Positions 45,379 to 56,635 of a DNA stretch of 64,000 nucleotides are shown here, piece by piece. The stretch's first letter is position 1; each line of letters begins with the position of its first letter. This DNA comes from Cricetomys ansorgei (lineage: Eukaryota > Chordata > Mammalia > Rodentia > Nesomyidae): positions 1-64,000 of the forward strand of contig JAMJFZ010000703.1 of assembly GCA_026225945.1 (NCBI GenBank), in the 5' to 3' direction. The notes under the pieces were generated by a model. It ran no database searches and was not told where the DNA came from. It saw nothing but the letters and a program-made list of their open reading frames with translations. A program made the translations under genes and the position numbers.

Positions 45379-45712
45379 GTTGAGTAAAAGACAATTATAG
45401 TACAACCCACAAACCCAGAAAGACTATGGAACAAGGAGGACTCCAGTGGGGAGTTTCTTTCAGGTAGACTGGGCCAGGATGGGAATGGGAACAGGAGGCA
45501 TCAGGTAGGGGGAGAGGGATGGAGGAAGAGAATATATGGAGAGACAACTGGAATTGGGGAACATTTTGGGGACAATCTGAAAACCTGGTATAGTGAAAAC
45601 TCCCTGGAATCTATGAGGGTGACCCTAGCAAGGAGGATAGGTGGCCTGAACCAGCCATCTTCTATAACCAGGCAAGGCTTCCAGTGGTGGGATTGGGACA
45701 CCAGGGAGAGAA
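45379..45712 (+). mobile_element. L1 3' UTR (sense), 3'-truncated
   Basis: GACTATGGAACAAGGAGGAC, GAGAGGGATGGAGGAAGAGA, AACTGGAATTGGGGAACATT, ACTCCCTGGAATCTATGAGG and AACCAGGCAAGGCTTCCAGT are the first part of a rodent L1 3' UTR. It stops without a poly(A) tail, so the distal part was lost. Confidence 0.8.
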
Positions 45713-45932
45713 GTCGAAATCATAAAACCTAAATTCCCTTTTGAACTCTTTTGTACTTTTCTTCTTCTTACCATGTCCTTATATAAAAAAAGAAAAATAA
45801 ACTTGAGGCATCTGCATCTAGCCTTGAAAAGTAGTTTTTCCATCAAGAAGGCTGGCTTGTCACAAAGGTTCCCAAAAAGAGTAAAAACCTTTTCTTTCAG
45901 AAGAAATCTCTTACCAACTTTTCTCCACCCTG

Positions 45933-45937
<5 letters not shown>
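45713..45937. other. Unassigned spacer
   Basis: Not recognised. It lies between the truncated L1 and the TA tract, and the loss of the L1 end may be related. Confidence 0.4.

Positions 45938-45992
<55 letters not shown>
45938..45992. repeat. (TA)n microsatellite
   Basis: About 27 uninterrupted TA units. Frames reading it as YIYI on either strand are artefacts. Confidence 0.97.
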
Positions 45993-45999
<7 letters not shown>

Positions 46000-46604
46000 A
46001 AGACTAAGAGACATTTATAAGGGTCAAAAGGAGTTCCTTTATGTGCCTTTATCCAACCTGAAATTGATAATTTGCTCTCTTCTCATTCACTTCCTAATGG
46101 TAGCTAAAAATTCTATCTAAGGTAACAGAAGTAGTTTTATCTCTTTCAAGTTACTTTCTTATTTTTAATGGTGACCCATGCTCTGACTCTTTCATCCTCT
46201 CCTGTATAAAATAGTTATGGGTTTTTCTCTTGATCTCTGTGGGAAGAGAAATGCATGGAACAAGTCCACGGGAGACTCCTGAGGTCCATATGTGGTCCAG
46301 AGTCAGAAAAACTGACCTTGGTGTTGGTCTCATCATGCTGGTGATTAGTAGTGATGCCAGAATCTCTTCTTTCTGTACCACAGAGAGCTTCAATGAGTGA
46401 AACCAGAGCTCAGCTTCCTGATTGCCTGAAACCCACCTAAACTGCAGGTAAGCTGGGATATGCGGCCTCCAGGCCCTCAGTGATTCTTTGGAGCTATGAT
46501 ATCTTTGATTTTGTGACTTACTCTGGCTGGAATACCCTGTCTTTCTCTACACATCATCTGAATGTCTGTATCCTTTGCCTCAAAATAAACATACTGGAGC
46601 ATAA
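45993..46604. other. Unassigned sequence
   Basis: No named repeat. The GC content is a little higher than around it. Minus frames at 46151-46393 and 46477-46701 have no domain. Confidence 0.4.
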
Positions 46605-46914
46605 ATATACAAGGCAAAAGTATTAAGAAATAAGGTCTTTGGTAAGTAATTAGGTCATGAGGGCTTGATGAGGAATGTTGTTGCCCTTGTAAAAGAGGCA
46701 TAAGCCACCTGTCTGACCTTTCTTCTGTGTGAGTTTACAATGCAAGGCTCTGTCTCTGGAGTTAAAAGGAAGGCTTCACCAGATGCTAAATATGCTGACA
46801 CTTTGATCTCAGATGTCCCAAGCTCCATACCTGTAAGTAATTGACTTCTGTTGTTAATACATTACCAAGTCTTAGATACTTTATTATAACAGCTCTAATC
46901 ATACACCTAAGACA
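46605..46914 (+). mobile_element. MLT1/MST-like LTR (old mammalian MaLR)
   Basis: GTAATTAGGTCATGAGGGCT, GTTGCCCTTGTAAAAGAGGC, TTCACCAGATGCTAAATATG, CTGACACTTTGATCTCAG, ACTTTATTATAACAGCTCTA and ACACCTAAGACA follow the MaLR LTR order closely. Confidence 0.8.
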
Positions 46915-46978
46915 TTAATTACCTGATGATACTCTTCTTCCTATAAAGATTGACCAAATTATCTTTTTGCAAGAAACT

Positions 46979-47513
46979 GTATTAGTTTCTTAGCACTGAG
47001 GTAGCAAACTTCTTGTGAAGACACAACCAGAGATCAGTCCAAAATGCACATGTAAGCAGTATTCCTTTTGAATGTTCTTGGGGAGAACATTTTTTTGCCT
47101 TTTATAGCCCATTTAAGCAACCTACATCCCATGTCCTTTGGATATCTCTTTCATGCATGTTCTTTCTCACTGTCTGTCTCTCTCTCTCTCTGTATCTCTG
47201 TTATTCTCTATCTCTGACTGTCTCTCTGTATCTCTGTCTCTCTCTGTATCTCTGTCTGTCTCTGTCTGTCTGTCTGTCTCTCTTTCCTGTCATCTCATTG
47301 CCTTTCCCTCCCTATTTGACTCAGTGCTTATGTTTTATAAGCATGCTTTGTGATTATATCAGGGCCTAACCAACTAATAATCTCACTCAGGATCTTTTAG
47401 ATAAATATATGTGGAAAATTCCTTTTGCAATATATGGTAATATATTGATGGGATCTCAAAATTGGAATATGGACATCTTTGGGGCTGGTGGTTGAATTAT
47501 TTTATCTATCACA
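46979..47513 (+). repeat. Ancient eutherian repeat interrupted by (TCTG)n
   Basis: The start TGTATTAGTTTCTTAGCACT and the end GGACATCTTTGGGGCTGGTG followed by TGAATTATTTTATCTATCACA match the two ends of a common placental-mammal repeat. Its middle has been overgrown by the pyrimidine repeat. I do not recall its formal name. Confidence 0.5.
47171..47284. repeat. (TCTG)n/(TC)n pyrimidine microsatellite
   Basis: Mixed TCTG, TC and TATC units over more than 100 bp. Two overlapping open frames rich in S, L, C and V derive from it. Confidence 0.95.
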
Positions 47514-49446
47514 GAAACCTTCACTGGTTTTATACCATTCAACAAAAGCTTTGTGCTCCCCTGACCCCCACACAACCTTAGTCGTACCTGGATCAGAGCC
47601 AGAGACAGGTGATCAGCCAAGGCAGTCTCCTGTAGAAGACGTTAGAAGGACAATGTAAATGTAATGAGTCATAGAATATTATATTTGCAGAAAGCCTCCA
47701 GGGAAGGAAGCTTGTTTTGGTAGAGGAAATACTGTGACAAGCTACTTAAAGAGGAGGAAGCAAGAGAAGGCTCCCTAAGGACACATTCTGGTAACAGCAT
47801 GGCCACCATGTTCCTTGTTAAATGGAACATTTACTACATGGAGTGCAGCTCCTACTGCCATTCTTCTCTGCTCCATCCAATACTGGCTTAAGCGCCTTTC
47901 TAAGCTAATGTTGCAGACACATTTCAACGATATTCAATATTCACTGAGTCAGGAATGAATGGGTGGTCTTTCTTCACCAATCACTGGGGTCTCCACCAAT
48001 ACCCCATATCAAAGACAGGTAAAGAGAAAATAGCATAATAGATTTAGTTAAAAAACTGTATGTTGCATGGGAGTCCTCAAGCTGACTACTCAAAAGAGAA
48101 GGAAGAAGTTGTCTTACGTTTACCTAGAGGTTCAGTGAAGCAAGGATATTTATGTAACATCTTAATTGGATAACAACAGCCTGAAACAATGAAACTTGAG
48201 CAAAAAAGCCCAGCCAGACCTGTTTGTATAGCTTCTGTGCTTCCTTTTTTCTAGCTGTGGGTCAAGATTCTGCTCAAATGAGATGCTTAAATTCTTCTTG
48301 GCCAATATTTACTGAAAAGGTTGGGTTAATTTAAAGTAGTATTTAGTATATATGGTTAGCTATGTATGAGGGAAAAGTGTTCTAGTTTCTATTATTTTCT
48401 TCAGAAAGAATGAGGGACAAGAAACAAGAGGACTAGTGGGCAGATAAAGATGTCTTTCTTCTAGAATATGCTTTGATGAGTTCTGTTAGAAGGAAACTAA
48501 ATAAACAGCTGGTTCAGAGGGTCATCATATTCTATTCGAAGACCTGCCCTTAATAAAGACTCATGTCTTTTAAAAGGGGATAAGATTGGTTCCCAATATA
48601 TTACTGGTAAGGCTAAATGTATGAAATATTTAGAATGGTGACATACACAAAGTGACATTCAGTAAGCCATAATGACCTTACCAACACTGCGGGATAAGTG
48701 CTATCACATTGACAAGAAATCGAATTTCTCAAATCACAAGATTTGGTTTCTGCAGGGAACAGATTTACAATGTCTAGTAAGGTAAAAGCTTGCTCTGTTT
48801 GGTTGTTTATGTTTACATCTAGTAAACTTCAATGAAATTTAAGCACTCACCTCATCAATAGTATTAACTGTTTCCTTGGTGATAAGAAAGTCTGGAATGT
48901 GTTTAGTAAATATCCATGTCACCAAATATTAGAAGGTTTTTACGGAGGTAAAAGAAAATGCTCAAAAAGCCACATATTTGTATGATCGATAATAATTTTA
49001 AAAGCATAATTGATCAGAAATCAAATAAATACAACACTTGAAGCTCTAAGATGAATTTGGGCTTTAGGTTTTCAAAAGAGTGGTGAGAACTTCACTGACT
49101 GGTGTCTCCCTTTTAGCACCATTCACTCTAATGCGTTACAGTCATAGCGGTAATGATTCCAGTTTCCTATAATCTTTTTAAAAACTCCTGCCTATATTGA
49201 GTGAGGCAAGAAAGGAGGACACATTTAATTCAGGTATATTCACATTATCAAAATTGCACCAAATGCAATGTCTCAAATGTTATGTCTCAACATATCACCC
49301 ACCCATCATCACTTTCCCTTTTTTTTCTGCTCTCGCCATATTTTCTCTATTCTATCCTCAATGATATTATACAACTTAGACTTGTGTTTTTGCTTTTGTT
49401 TTTGTTTTGGTGGGGGGCAGGGTTGTTAAGTTTTATTTGCTATTTC
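47514..49446. other. Unassigned single-copy sequence
   Basis: No repeat recognised over almost 2 kb. The part 48650-48950 has the complex, repeat-free texture of conserved DNA, including AATCGAATTTCTC and GTAAACTTC-type cores. No exon is supported. Confidence 0.35.
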
Positions 49447-49587
49447 TTTGTTTGAGACTAGGTCTCATACCTCAGACCGGCCTGGAATTCATTATGTAGC
49501 CCAGGATGGCCTTGAACTCACAGTGACCTTCTTGCCTCATCCTCTCAAGTGCTGGAAGTATAGATATGGGCCACCATGTTGGGTTTA
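49447..49587 (-). mobile_element. B1 SINE
   Basis: Antisense order: TTGTTTGAGACTAGGTCTCA, GACCGGCCTGGAATTCATTA, GGATGGCCTTGAACTCACAG, CTCTCAAGTGCTGGAAG and GGGCCACCATGTTGGG. It is well preserved. Confidence 0.92.
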
Positions 49588-49805
49588 GAGTTCTAAATGG
49601 AAGCTAACACAAGAACATCTTGTATGCCACCATTCCACTATTTGACCCCTCAATCAAGCATTGTTAACCAACCTGTAATATTCTCCTTCCTGAGTTGACT
49701 AGGGAATCCAAATCATCAACAGGAAAATTTAGGCAGCACCACTCACACAATTAATATCGGCACTTGAATATAGAATTGTTATACCTTGGTCAAGAGATAT
49801 TTAGT

Positions 49806-49807
<2 letters not shown>

Positions 49808-49854
<47 letters not shown>
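49808..49854. repeat. (AC)n microsatellite
   Basis: About 23 uninterrupted AC units. Confidence 0.97.
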
Positions 49855-49856
<2 letters not shown>

Positions 49857-50239
49857 AACACAAATAAAAGATGCAGAGAAAAACCAATTTTCCCATTTAG
49901 ACAATGCTAATTTCTTTAAGGCACAACCATTCTTCATTTCCTTTTCTTTTTTAATATAAGAAAAATGCTCTTCCAACAAGAACTCGATGGAGCAACAGTG
50001 CCACCCAATGGTTAGTTATGTTCATTTTGCGTTTAATTGTTCCCTGCTCAACAGAGAAATTCTTTCACACATAAAGATTGGAAGTAGAATTGCCTATTAC
50101 CTGCTTATGCTAGTATTTGACCCCTCTTGTCAACCCCCTTTTTTTCTAAGTGATAGATACACAAATAATAGGAGCATTCTGAGAAATGGGAATTGTCTTA
50201 AAACAAAACTCACAGCTTGCTTTCGCTATCAAACAGCTC
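49855..50239. other. Unassigned single-copy sequence
   Basis: No repeat recognised; it leads into the conserved-looking block that follows. Confidence 0.4.
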
Positions 50240-50660
50240 AATGACGAGAACGGTTCCATGTGAATTTACAAATGAACAAGATGGATTTTTTTTTCCTCTC
50301 TCATTTGTAAAAGGCTGGAATGAGCAGCCATTCTCCAGACTTGATCCTGCACCCTAGAGATACTGGCTCTTACTTTTCCTGTTCTCTAATAAATCTAAAC
50401 ATACTCTGCTAAAAATGTTCAAGGAGGAATACTACAGCACTTTCTGTGAAAGGAAAAAAAATGGTTTACAAAGGCTATGACGATTGTTATAAATAGAAGC
50501 ATTATTTAGTTTAAAGGGAGGCAGAATTTACATTTCCCAAATCAGAGACCAGTCAAGTTTTGAGATTCAAGTAAGCAAAATAAATCTTAGCTTTTTGCAG
50601 TGTGTAATCGAAGTGCCCACTGTATTAATAGAGGAGGTGAGTAATAGATTTCCTTTGCTT
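50240..50660. other. Repeat-free conserved-looking block
   Basis: It has a complex composition without repeat signatures. It includes a SOX-type ATTGTT (50483-50488) next to an AT-rich TTATAAATAG, and TTTAGTTTAAAGGGAGG. Candidate regulatory DNA by appearance only. Confidence 0.3.
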
Positions 50661-51485
50661 GATGGTAGTAGGCTTTTATTACCCAATCTTCGTGATCTAC
50701 ATAGCTAACCGACTACTTTTCCAAAGTGAGATGACAGGGACTTCCCAGACACTGAGGTACGCAATAAGTACTGGAATTTTTCTTCCTTGGAGGGAACCAT
50801 TTGAAGATCTTGAGACATCCCCCACAGGACTTAAGCACAAAGAAAAGAAAAAGACGCATTTCTTTTTAACCTTCAATCAATCACAATGCTCAAAAAGTCT
50901 ATTCTTTTTTTTTTTTTTAAACTACATTGATCCTCTTTTCAAATTTTCAACACTCAAGCAGAATGAGTTAGCGCTGGGTGGATTTCATCTTGTTTTATTC
51001 CTAATGAATAGAGAGATGTAACAGAAATATTTGTTTTTATCCACTAGCAGTTGTTGAATAATTAATGAGTCTTAAAAGATGATAAAACTCCTGATCTGGC
51101 TTCTATGTGTTATCAAAGGGATTTCCCAGGACATATTCAACCTTTGTCTTCTAGTTTCATTTAGTTTTTATTTCTATGATTTATAAATATGTTTTTTGCT
51201 AATAAATATGATTATCTGGGAAAAACTACCCTCAAAAAATGTCTAGAACAAACATGGCACACAGGAAATATTTTAAGCAAAACACAAAAATATACCACTG
51301 GTAAATCTGAGGATACTCAATTAACTTACATCACTTCAGTGAGTTAGTGCACAATAACTTCAATTATAAGAAGTTCCATGGATTATTTCAGTATTTACAA
51401 AATCATTGTAATCTGTTCTCAGAATAGTAAAATTGTATAAACCAGTGTACTGAAAGTCAGCATAAAAGGAGTGTGGATAAGAGCT
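50661..51485. other. Unassigned sequence
   Basis: A T run occurs at 50910-50921. The 120-codon plus frame 50659-51021 crosses that run and has no domain. No repeat recognised. Confidence 0.4.
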
Positions 51486-51612
51486 GGAGTTTTCTTATCT
51501 GCTGAATTGCACTTGAAGACCAGTTCAGCCAGAAATTATTGATTAGTTTGAGTAAATTTCTTAATGCCTCTGAGCTTCAACTTCTTCATTAGCATAAATC
51601 TACTATGTGGAT
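51486..51612 (+). repeat. MIR SINE fragment
   Basis: AGTTTGAGTAAATTTCTTAA, TGCCTCTGAGCTTCAACTTC and TTCATTAGCATAAATCTACT parallel the MIR core 'ggcaagttacttaacctctctgagcctcagtttcctcatctgtaaa'. Confidence 0.6.
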
Positions 51613-51839
51613 CTAGGAATGATGAACATTGACTATGGTAAAAGGAGGACCGAACGTGCCGAGTATGTCACATCTATCAGTGGGGCTAGAGCGACAGAAG
51701 GTAGCAGCAGGAAGGAAGCCAGAAGTTACTGACTTGTGTCTTCAAAATATAACTCTAACAGCATTTTGCAAGTGGCCAGAATCAAGGAGAAGAACAGAGA
51801 AATGTCCTGAGCTCTGACAGCAAAGGACCTAAATATCAA

Positions 51840-51960
51840 TACAACTGACCACTTCCTTGTATCATGATCAAAGATCCCTAAATCCTAGCTTACTCATCTG
51901 TGATATGGGACCAGTACTGATAGCTAGTCCAGAAACCGTAAGTGGTAAAGTATTTAATAC
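51840..51960 (+). repeat. MIR SINE fragment
   Basis: ATCCTAGCTTACTCATCTGT, GATATGGGACCAGTACTGAT and GTGGTAAAGTATTTAATA keep the MIR order (tcctcatctgtaaaatggg, gtaaagc). Confidence 0.5.
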
Positions 51961-52394
51961 ATGAAAACCAAAGGCCAACTGTACCTTTAGTCATTGATAA
52001 GACAGTATGTATGCTTGTGCCTGGCTATTTTCACTGAGGGAGGCAGAGCTTAATAACTGTCAGGTCACAGAAAGTTAAACAAACTTCACAGAAGATAGAA
52101 CAAAAGGGAACTTAACCTGAAGAGTCTATAGTAAGTTCCTGAATTTCAGAATTCTCTTTTTTTAACCTATTGATTCTTTGCCATAGATGCTTTCATGTTG
52201 ACCCTTACCAGGTAGAAAGCATTGGGGAGGTAATCCCTGCCGTCAAGGAGTTTGAATTCTAGTTGAGACAGAACACTCAAATATTAAATATCCAGTGAAG
52301 TGGACTCACAAGAAAGACAGGGGCAACTTTGGTGCAGCAGATCAAACTGCATTCCATGTAGACTGCCAGAAGGAATGGTTTTGATGATTGGGAT
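51961..52394. other. Unassigned; possible ancient repeat at 52190-52290
   Basis: GGAGGTAATCCCTGCCGTCA and AGGAGTTTGAATTCTAGTTG resemble a phrase common in old mammalian repeats (ccctgccctcaaggagcttacagtctagt). Too short to name. Confidence 0.35.
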
Positions 52395-52575
52395 TACCTA
52401 GTGGTGCTCCTGGGAGCTATGTGACCTTGGGCAGATTACCTCATTTCACTGTGTCTCCCATTTTATATCCAATAGGGAGATAATGTCAATGCTTGGGGAA
52501 TAGAGCTGTTATATCCAGCCTGTGGATTAACATATGCAAAACACATGATGTACACTTAGTAAATAACTACTAGTA
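52395..52575 (+). repeat. MIR SINE, long copy
   Basis: GAGCTATGTGACCTTGGGCA, GATTACCTCATTTCACTGTG, TAGGGAGATAATGTCAATGC, AAACACATGATGTACACTTA and GTAAATAACTACT are a nearly complete MIR core. Confidence 0.8.
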
Positions 52576-52771
52576 ACAGTGTGACCAGTGTTGTAATTGA
52601 AATTACTCTTACTCTCCCAGAAAAGGGTCACTAATGAAGTCACCCTCAGAAGCCCAAGGGTTTCAGAACCTTACTGATGAAAGGCAACAGAGGACTAAGC
52701 ATTGCATACAATGCAATCGTCCTAGTAGAACTTGGACAGGACTTATATCTCAAAACAACATTTCTATCATG

Positions 52772-52945
52772 CTTATTTGAGTTTTTGGTTTATTGAACAC
52801 CAGGTTTTAATAGCCCAGGCTTGCCTCAAACTCATTATGTACATGAGTCTGGCTTTGAACTTCTCACCTTCCTACCTTGAACTTCTACCTTCCTACCTCC
52901 ATCTCCTGAGTGTTGAGATTACAGCTATATACTGCCATGCCTATC
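52772..52945 (-). mobile_element. B1 SINE with an internal duplication
   Basis: Antisense B1 landmarks are TAGCCCAGGCTTGCCTCAAA, CTCATTATGTACATGAGTCT, CATCTCCTGAGTGTTGAGAT and TACTGCCATGCC. In the middle a segment with ACCTTCCTACCTTGAACTTC / ACCTTCCTACCTCC is duplicated, lengthening the element. Confidence 0.85.
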
Positions 52946-53619
52946 AGAAAACACATCTACAGCATGGATTTTGACACTTGTAAACCACATAAAGACCTAC
53001 AAAGGGACTCATCTCCTGTGCGATCATACCAAGTAAGAGTGAATTAATACATGTATCTTTAAAAAGTTTCCATTTCCGATTCTTTTTGCATTTCACTTTG
53101 TTTTTTTCATGGATAGAGTTATTATCGATGTTTGGAAGGCTTCAGAGATGGACTTAGTTTTCCAGTTGATAAAGAAGAGTGGGCAAATTGAGAGCAAATG
53201 GAACCTATTTTACTGCCTTTTTAGTCAAAGACAGTATTCTGCAAGGCAGGGGGATGAACTAAGATGTAAGGCTGCGGCCAGCTCACCTGACCAAAAGTAT
53301 AGACAATCAGATTATCAGACAAGCTCTGTACCACTACATTCCAGCAATGCTAATTATCTGACATCTCCCCAGTCTTCTGCTTGTGCCCAGAGACTGGGAG
53401 CCCGTAAGTCTTCACAGCCTGTGGTGATATCATAAATATGTCTTGTTTGGAAATATAGTGTTCAGTGCTTGGTGTGGGGATGTGTCACAGAGGGGCATAC
53501 TCCAGCAATTTGCCAACAACGTTTCTGTCTTTTCTATTTCTAATTTGTCTGTATTCACTCCTTTCTGTCTCTGTACTACACTGGCATTGAAATTTTAAAA
53601 TTTATTTCCTTTGCTTTTG
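52946..53619. other. Unassigned sequence
   Basis: No named repeat. A 108-codon plus frame (53109-53435) has no domain. 53230-53420 is GC-richer, with no convincing splice sites. Confidence 0.35.
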
Positions 53620-54026
53620 AGATTCTAATATAATTGCATCATTTTGCCCTTCCCTTTCCTCTCTCCAAACCCTTGAATACCTTTCCATACTCCGTTTCAA
53701 ATTCAAGTTCTCATTTTTCATTAATTGTGTCATACACACACACACGTGCACACACACACATGATCATTTGGTATTGGATAACCAATAGCTGTGCTCCTCC
53801 CTTGGAAAGTCTATTTCTCCTACTTTTTAGCATTTCTTAGTTGCCTATAGTGCTTTGCATAGGGTGGAGGCCTTCGGGCTTTCTGTCCTCCACATTGGCA
53901 TGTCTATTGTTGTCCTTGTTCAGCTTATGTTTAAACAGTCATATTGGAGGGACTTTATGTGTGTGGCTTCTGAGATTACTAGGAGACACAGTCTTATAGC
54001 AAAGTCTATGATCCTATGGCTCTTAC
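53620..54026 (-). mobile_element. Rodent L1 3' UTR fragment, copy B (antisense)
   Basis: AATTGCATCATTTTGCCCTT, TCTCTCCAAACCCTTG, TTTCAAATTCAAGTTCTC, a CA repeat (53731-53761), TTGGTATTGGATAACCAATA, TTAGTTGCCTATAGTGCTTT and GCATGTCTATTGTTGTCCTT, then TATGGCTCTTACAAC. It shares this order with 9920-10283. A B2 element interrupts it at about 54027. Confidence 0.6.
53731..53761. repeat. (CA)n microsatellite
   Basis: CA units with a central GTG interruption, inside the L1 3' UTR piece. Confidence 0.9.
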
Positions 54027-54232
54027 AACATTTATTTTATGTCTATGAGTGTTTTGCCTGCATGTATGTATATTACATGCATGCCTTGTGCCCTTGGAGT
54101 CCAAAAGAGAGTGTCAGATCCCTTAGAACTGGTTAAAGATGATTGTGAGCTGTCTGTTGTGAATGTTGGAAGTTACTGCATCCTTTGCAAGAGCAGCAAA
54201 TGCTCTTAACTCTTGCACCATCTCTCCAGCCC
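54027..54232 (-). mobile_element. B2-family SINE
   Basis: Antisense order: CATTTATTTTATGTCTATGA, GTGTTTTGCCTGCATGTATG, GAGTGTCAGATCCCTTAGAA, AAATGCTCTTAACTCTTGCA and CCATCTCTCCAGCC. The right end is intact. Confidence 0.92.
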
Positions 54233-55689
54233 TGGCAATGGGATTTTTGATCTATGATGGGCAAATGAAATAAAACAATTGTTTTCAGTGAGTTTTGAGA
54301 TTAAATTGAGAAATTAATCTTATGTTCTCTATGTTGACTATCATAGAGAACTCCACTGTTTTGATGGGCAATTGTTTGCTCGGCAGTGACTATTCCAAAT
54401 GTATTATTAAGTTTTTATTAGTTAACTAACATGTTCTATCTAATCAAGTGTAGGAAAATGATAGCATCATTTCCTATGTCCTACTCCACTTATCTTCAGA
54501 ATAAATTCCAGTGAGGTTGAGTGGACTCATGTCACTAGGGTTAGTGGCAAGTGCCTTTACCCACTGGGGCATTTTGTCAGACCCAAAGGAAAGAGACTCC
54601 TTACAAACTCTTGTGGGGGATTAAGCTTTCCATAGGAGATTGCAAAAGAAACCTTTCAAAGTGGCATCATATCTCCTCCCCATACACAGATATTAACAAC
54701 CTCAGCTTCTTTTCTTTAGAGTAGGGATAACCAAACTCCAGTTCATGGGAAAATGTGTCAGTCACATATATATATTTACATGTACCTTGGTGGTTTTTGC
54801 AGCTCTATGGCCAGGTTGAGTGATTATTACATAGCATGACTAATAGGTCTGCAAATGCTTAATTTACTATCTGGCCCTTTACAGAAAAATTTTGCTGATC
54901 CTTTCTCCAGAAAACTAAATGATCTCTTCTAAATTAGCACTCATAACAGATATTTAGATAACTTTACAGATGCCAAAAACTGCTTAGGAGGAGGTTTGAG
55001 TTGCTGTATTACAGACCATAGATGCGTTAGAAATAAAATTTTATTTCCCACCTCCTGAAATTTCTTCCAACTGTTTTCTTTGAAACCATCTTTTGTAAAA
55101 TGAGATCCTAGGGGCAATATTAAGATGCTGAGGGTTATTTGGAGATGAAATGAGAAGACAATAAATGACTTTCTTTCAGGTTCTCTGCTCTGACAAAGAT
55201 TCCACAGACCTCCGCATTATGGATCCATTCCCAGCCCTCGAAAGACAATCTGAACTTACGGGAAGCAATGGAGAATTTTCTTACATTAATCATAGACATC
55301 CTGAACTTTTACTTAACTGATAACATACTTTTATACATGTTCACATAAAATTGAAACTTTGATACTATTACTTTTGTTATATCATTTTTCCTTATAAATT
55401 GAATCTGATTTTCCTGAGTTTTTGAGCCCATTAGAGAAATCTTCTGGTTTGTGATTTATGAGTCATTACACAAAGAACACAGGGGCTCCAGTATCAAAAC
55501 GGGTGTTATGTGCAGGGAAAAAAAAAAAAAAAAAACTCCAGAGGTTAACAAAGCGTGTTCCACCCTACTGAAACCCAGTTATCATATTAAAGGGTGCAGA
55601 TGTTCATTCCCCAATTTTATTAGCTTTCTTCACAATTGGTTAAAAACAGAGAGAAAAGAAATTACAATTCTAATTGTGACTCTACTTAA
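54233..55689. other. Unassigned sequence with poly(A) at 55518-55535
   Basis: An 18-A run with no recognisable retrotransposed body upstream. No named repeat or exon is supported. Confidence 0.4.
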
Positions 55690-56400
55690 CTAGTGCAAAC
55701 TGATTTAAGCATGAACATCTGAGAAGCCTGAAAACTCAGCAACCATTTAAAAGTCTATTTGAGCAGTAGATCATAATTCCTGAGAGAAACGGAAAGGTGC
55801 TTTATAGTCTAATGCTGCTTTTTGAACTGTATATCACTTTTTCTATTTAGAATTCATTTGAATGCAGAAATCGAGTTAGGTTCCCTTTGTTAGAGACACT
55901 CCAAATATTTTGACAGTTATTTAAATACCATATTGACAAGCCCATTGTATTTACTGGTCCTAAAACAAATAATTTCCACATACCCTAAGCTTTAAAACTC
56001 TTTTGTACAAATTATTAAAAGATTATAAACTGTTTGTCTGTGCATTTTTAAAGGGAGGGATTTGTGACTTCTTAAAATGGGAAAATATTTGAATAGCAGC
56101 TATAATTCTAGTATATTCACAAATCAGTCATTAAAATGCATAGAGCAGAGTTGCTGCAGCTGTATACAGCTTTTATTATTCAGACTGCTAAATGGGCGAA
56201 ACATATATTTTAATTTATGTATAATGCACAACTCTGAATGAACTAGAACTATGCTTTCTCCCCTCTCTGTCCTAAAAAGAATCCACAGATCTTTCAGTGG
56301 GCTGGTGATAATTTCTCCTGGACAACAGCCAGTCAAGATTTATTGAATATGCCAACATCTCTGCATAAAACATTGCAAGAACTGGCAGAAGTTTATTCAA
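55690..56400. other. Repeat-free conserved-looking block (candidate enhancer)
   Basis: About 700 bp without repeat signatures. It is rich in AT-type binding cores and carries the perfect 14-bp palindrome AGCTGTATACAGCT (56158-56171) followed by TTTATTATTCAG. The texture resembles strongly conserved mammalian non-coding elements. Not proven. Confidence 0.38.
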
Positions 56401-56410
56401 AAAAAAAAAA

Positions 56411-56635
56411 CAGCTGATAACATTTCTTCTGTATTCATATATTTTCACTGGGATTAATTGCTAAGCCTTCAGCTTGGTTTCCAATTATGCTCCAGTGGAA
56501 ACTTCATACCTTCTAGACAGTTAGCAAGGAAAGTGTTGTCTTCACCCTTTTTTATATAGAAATATAAGACTTGGGTGATGAGGAGGGAAGGATATTTAAA
56601 GAATAGATTAAAGAAGCTACAAAACACTACCATGA
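56411..56635. other. Unassigned spacer after a poly(A) run
   Basis: A run of about 11 As ends near 56410. No body of a processed gene is recognised. Confidence 0.4.

Noticed and set aside
45625..46120. Open frames of 129 codons (minus) and 115 codons (plus)
   Set aside because: Both run through the (TA)n tract as YIYI repeats and show no domain outside it. They are by-products of the microsatellite.
47138..47369. Two overlapping plus-strand frames rich in L, S, C and V
   Set aside because: They are translations of the (TCTG)n/(TC)n repeat.
50659..51021. 120-codon plus-strand frame
   Set aside because: Crosses a poly(T) run read as FFFF and has no domain.
53109..53435. 108-codon plus-strand frame in a GC-richer patch
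   Set aside because: No recognisable domain and no supporting splice or polyadenylation signals; composition does not stand out from chance.
55518..55535. Poly(A) run as a possible processed-pseudogene tail (also 27529-27543 and 56400-56410)
   Set aside because: No recognisable mRNA-like body or target duplication lies next to any of these runs.
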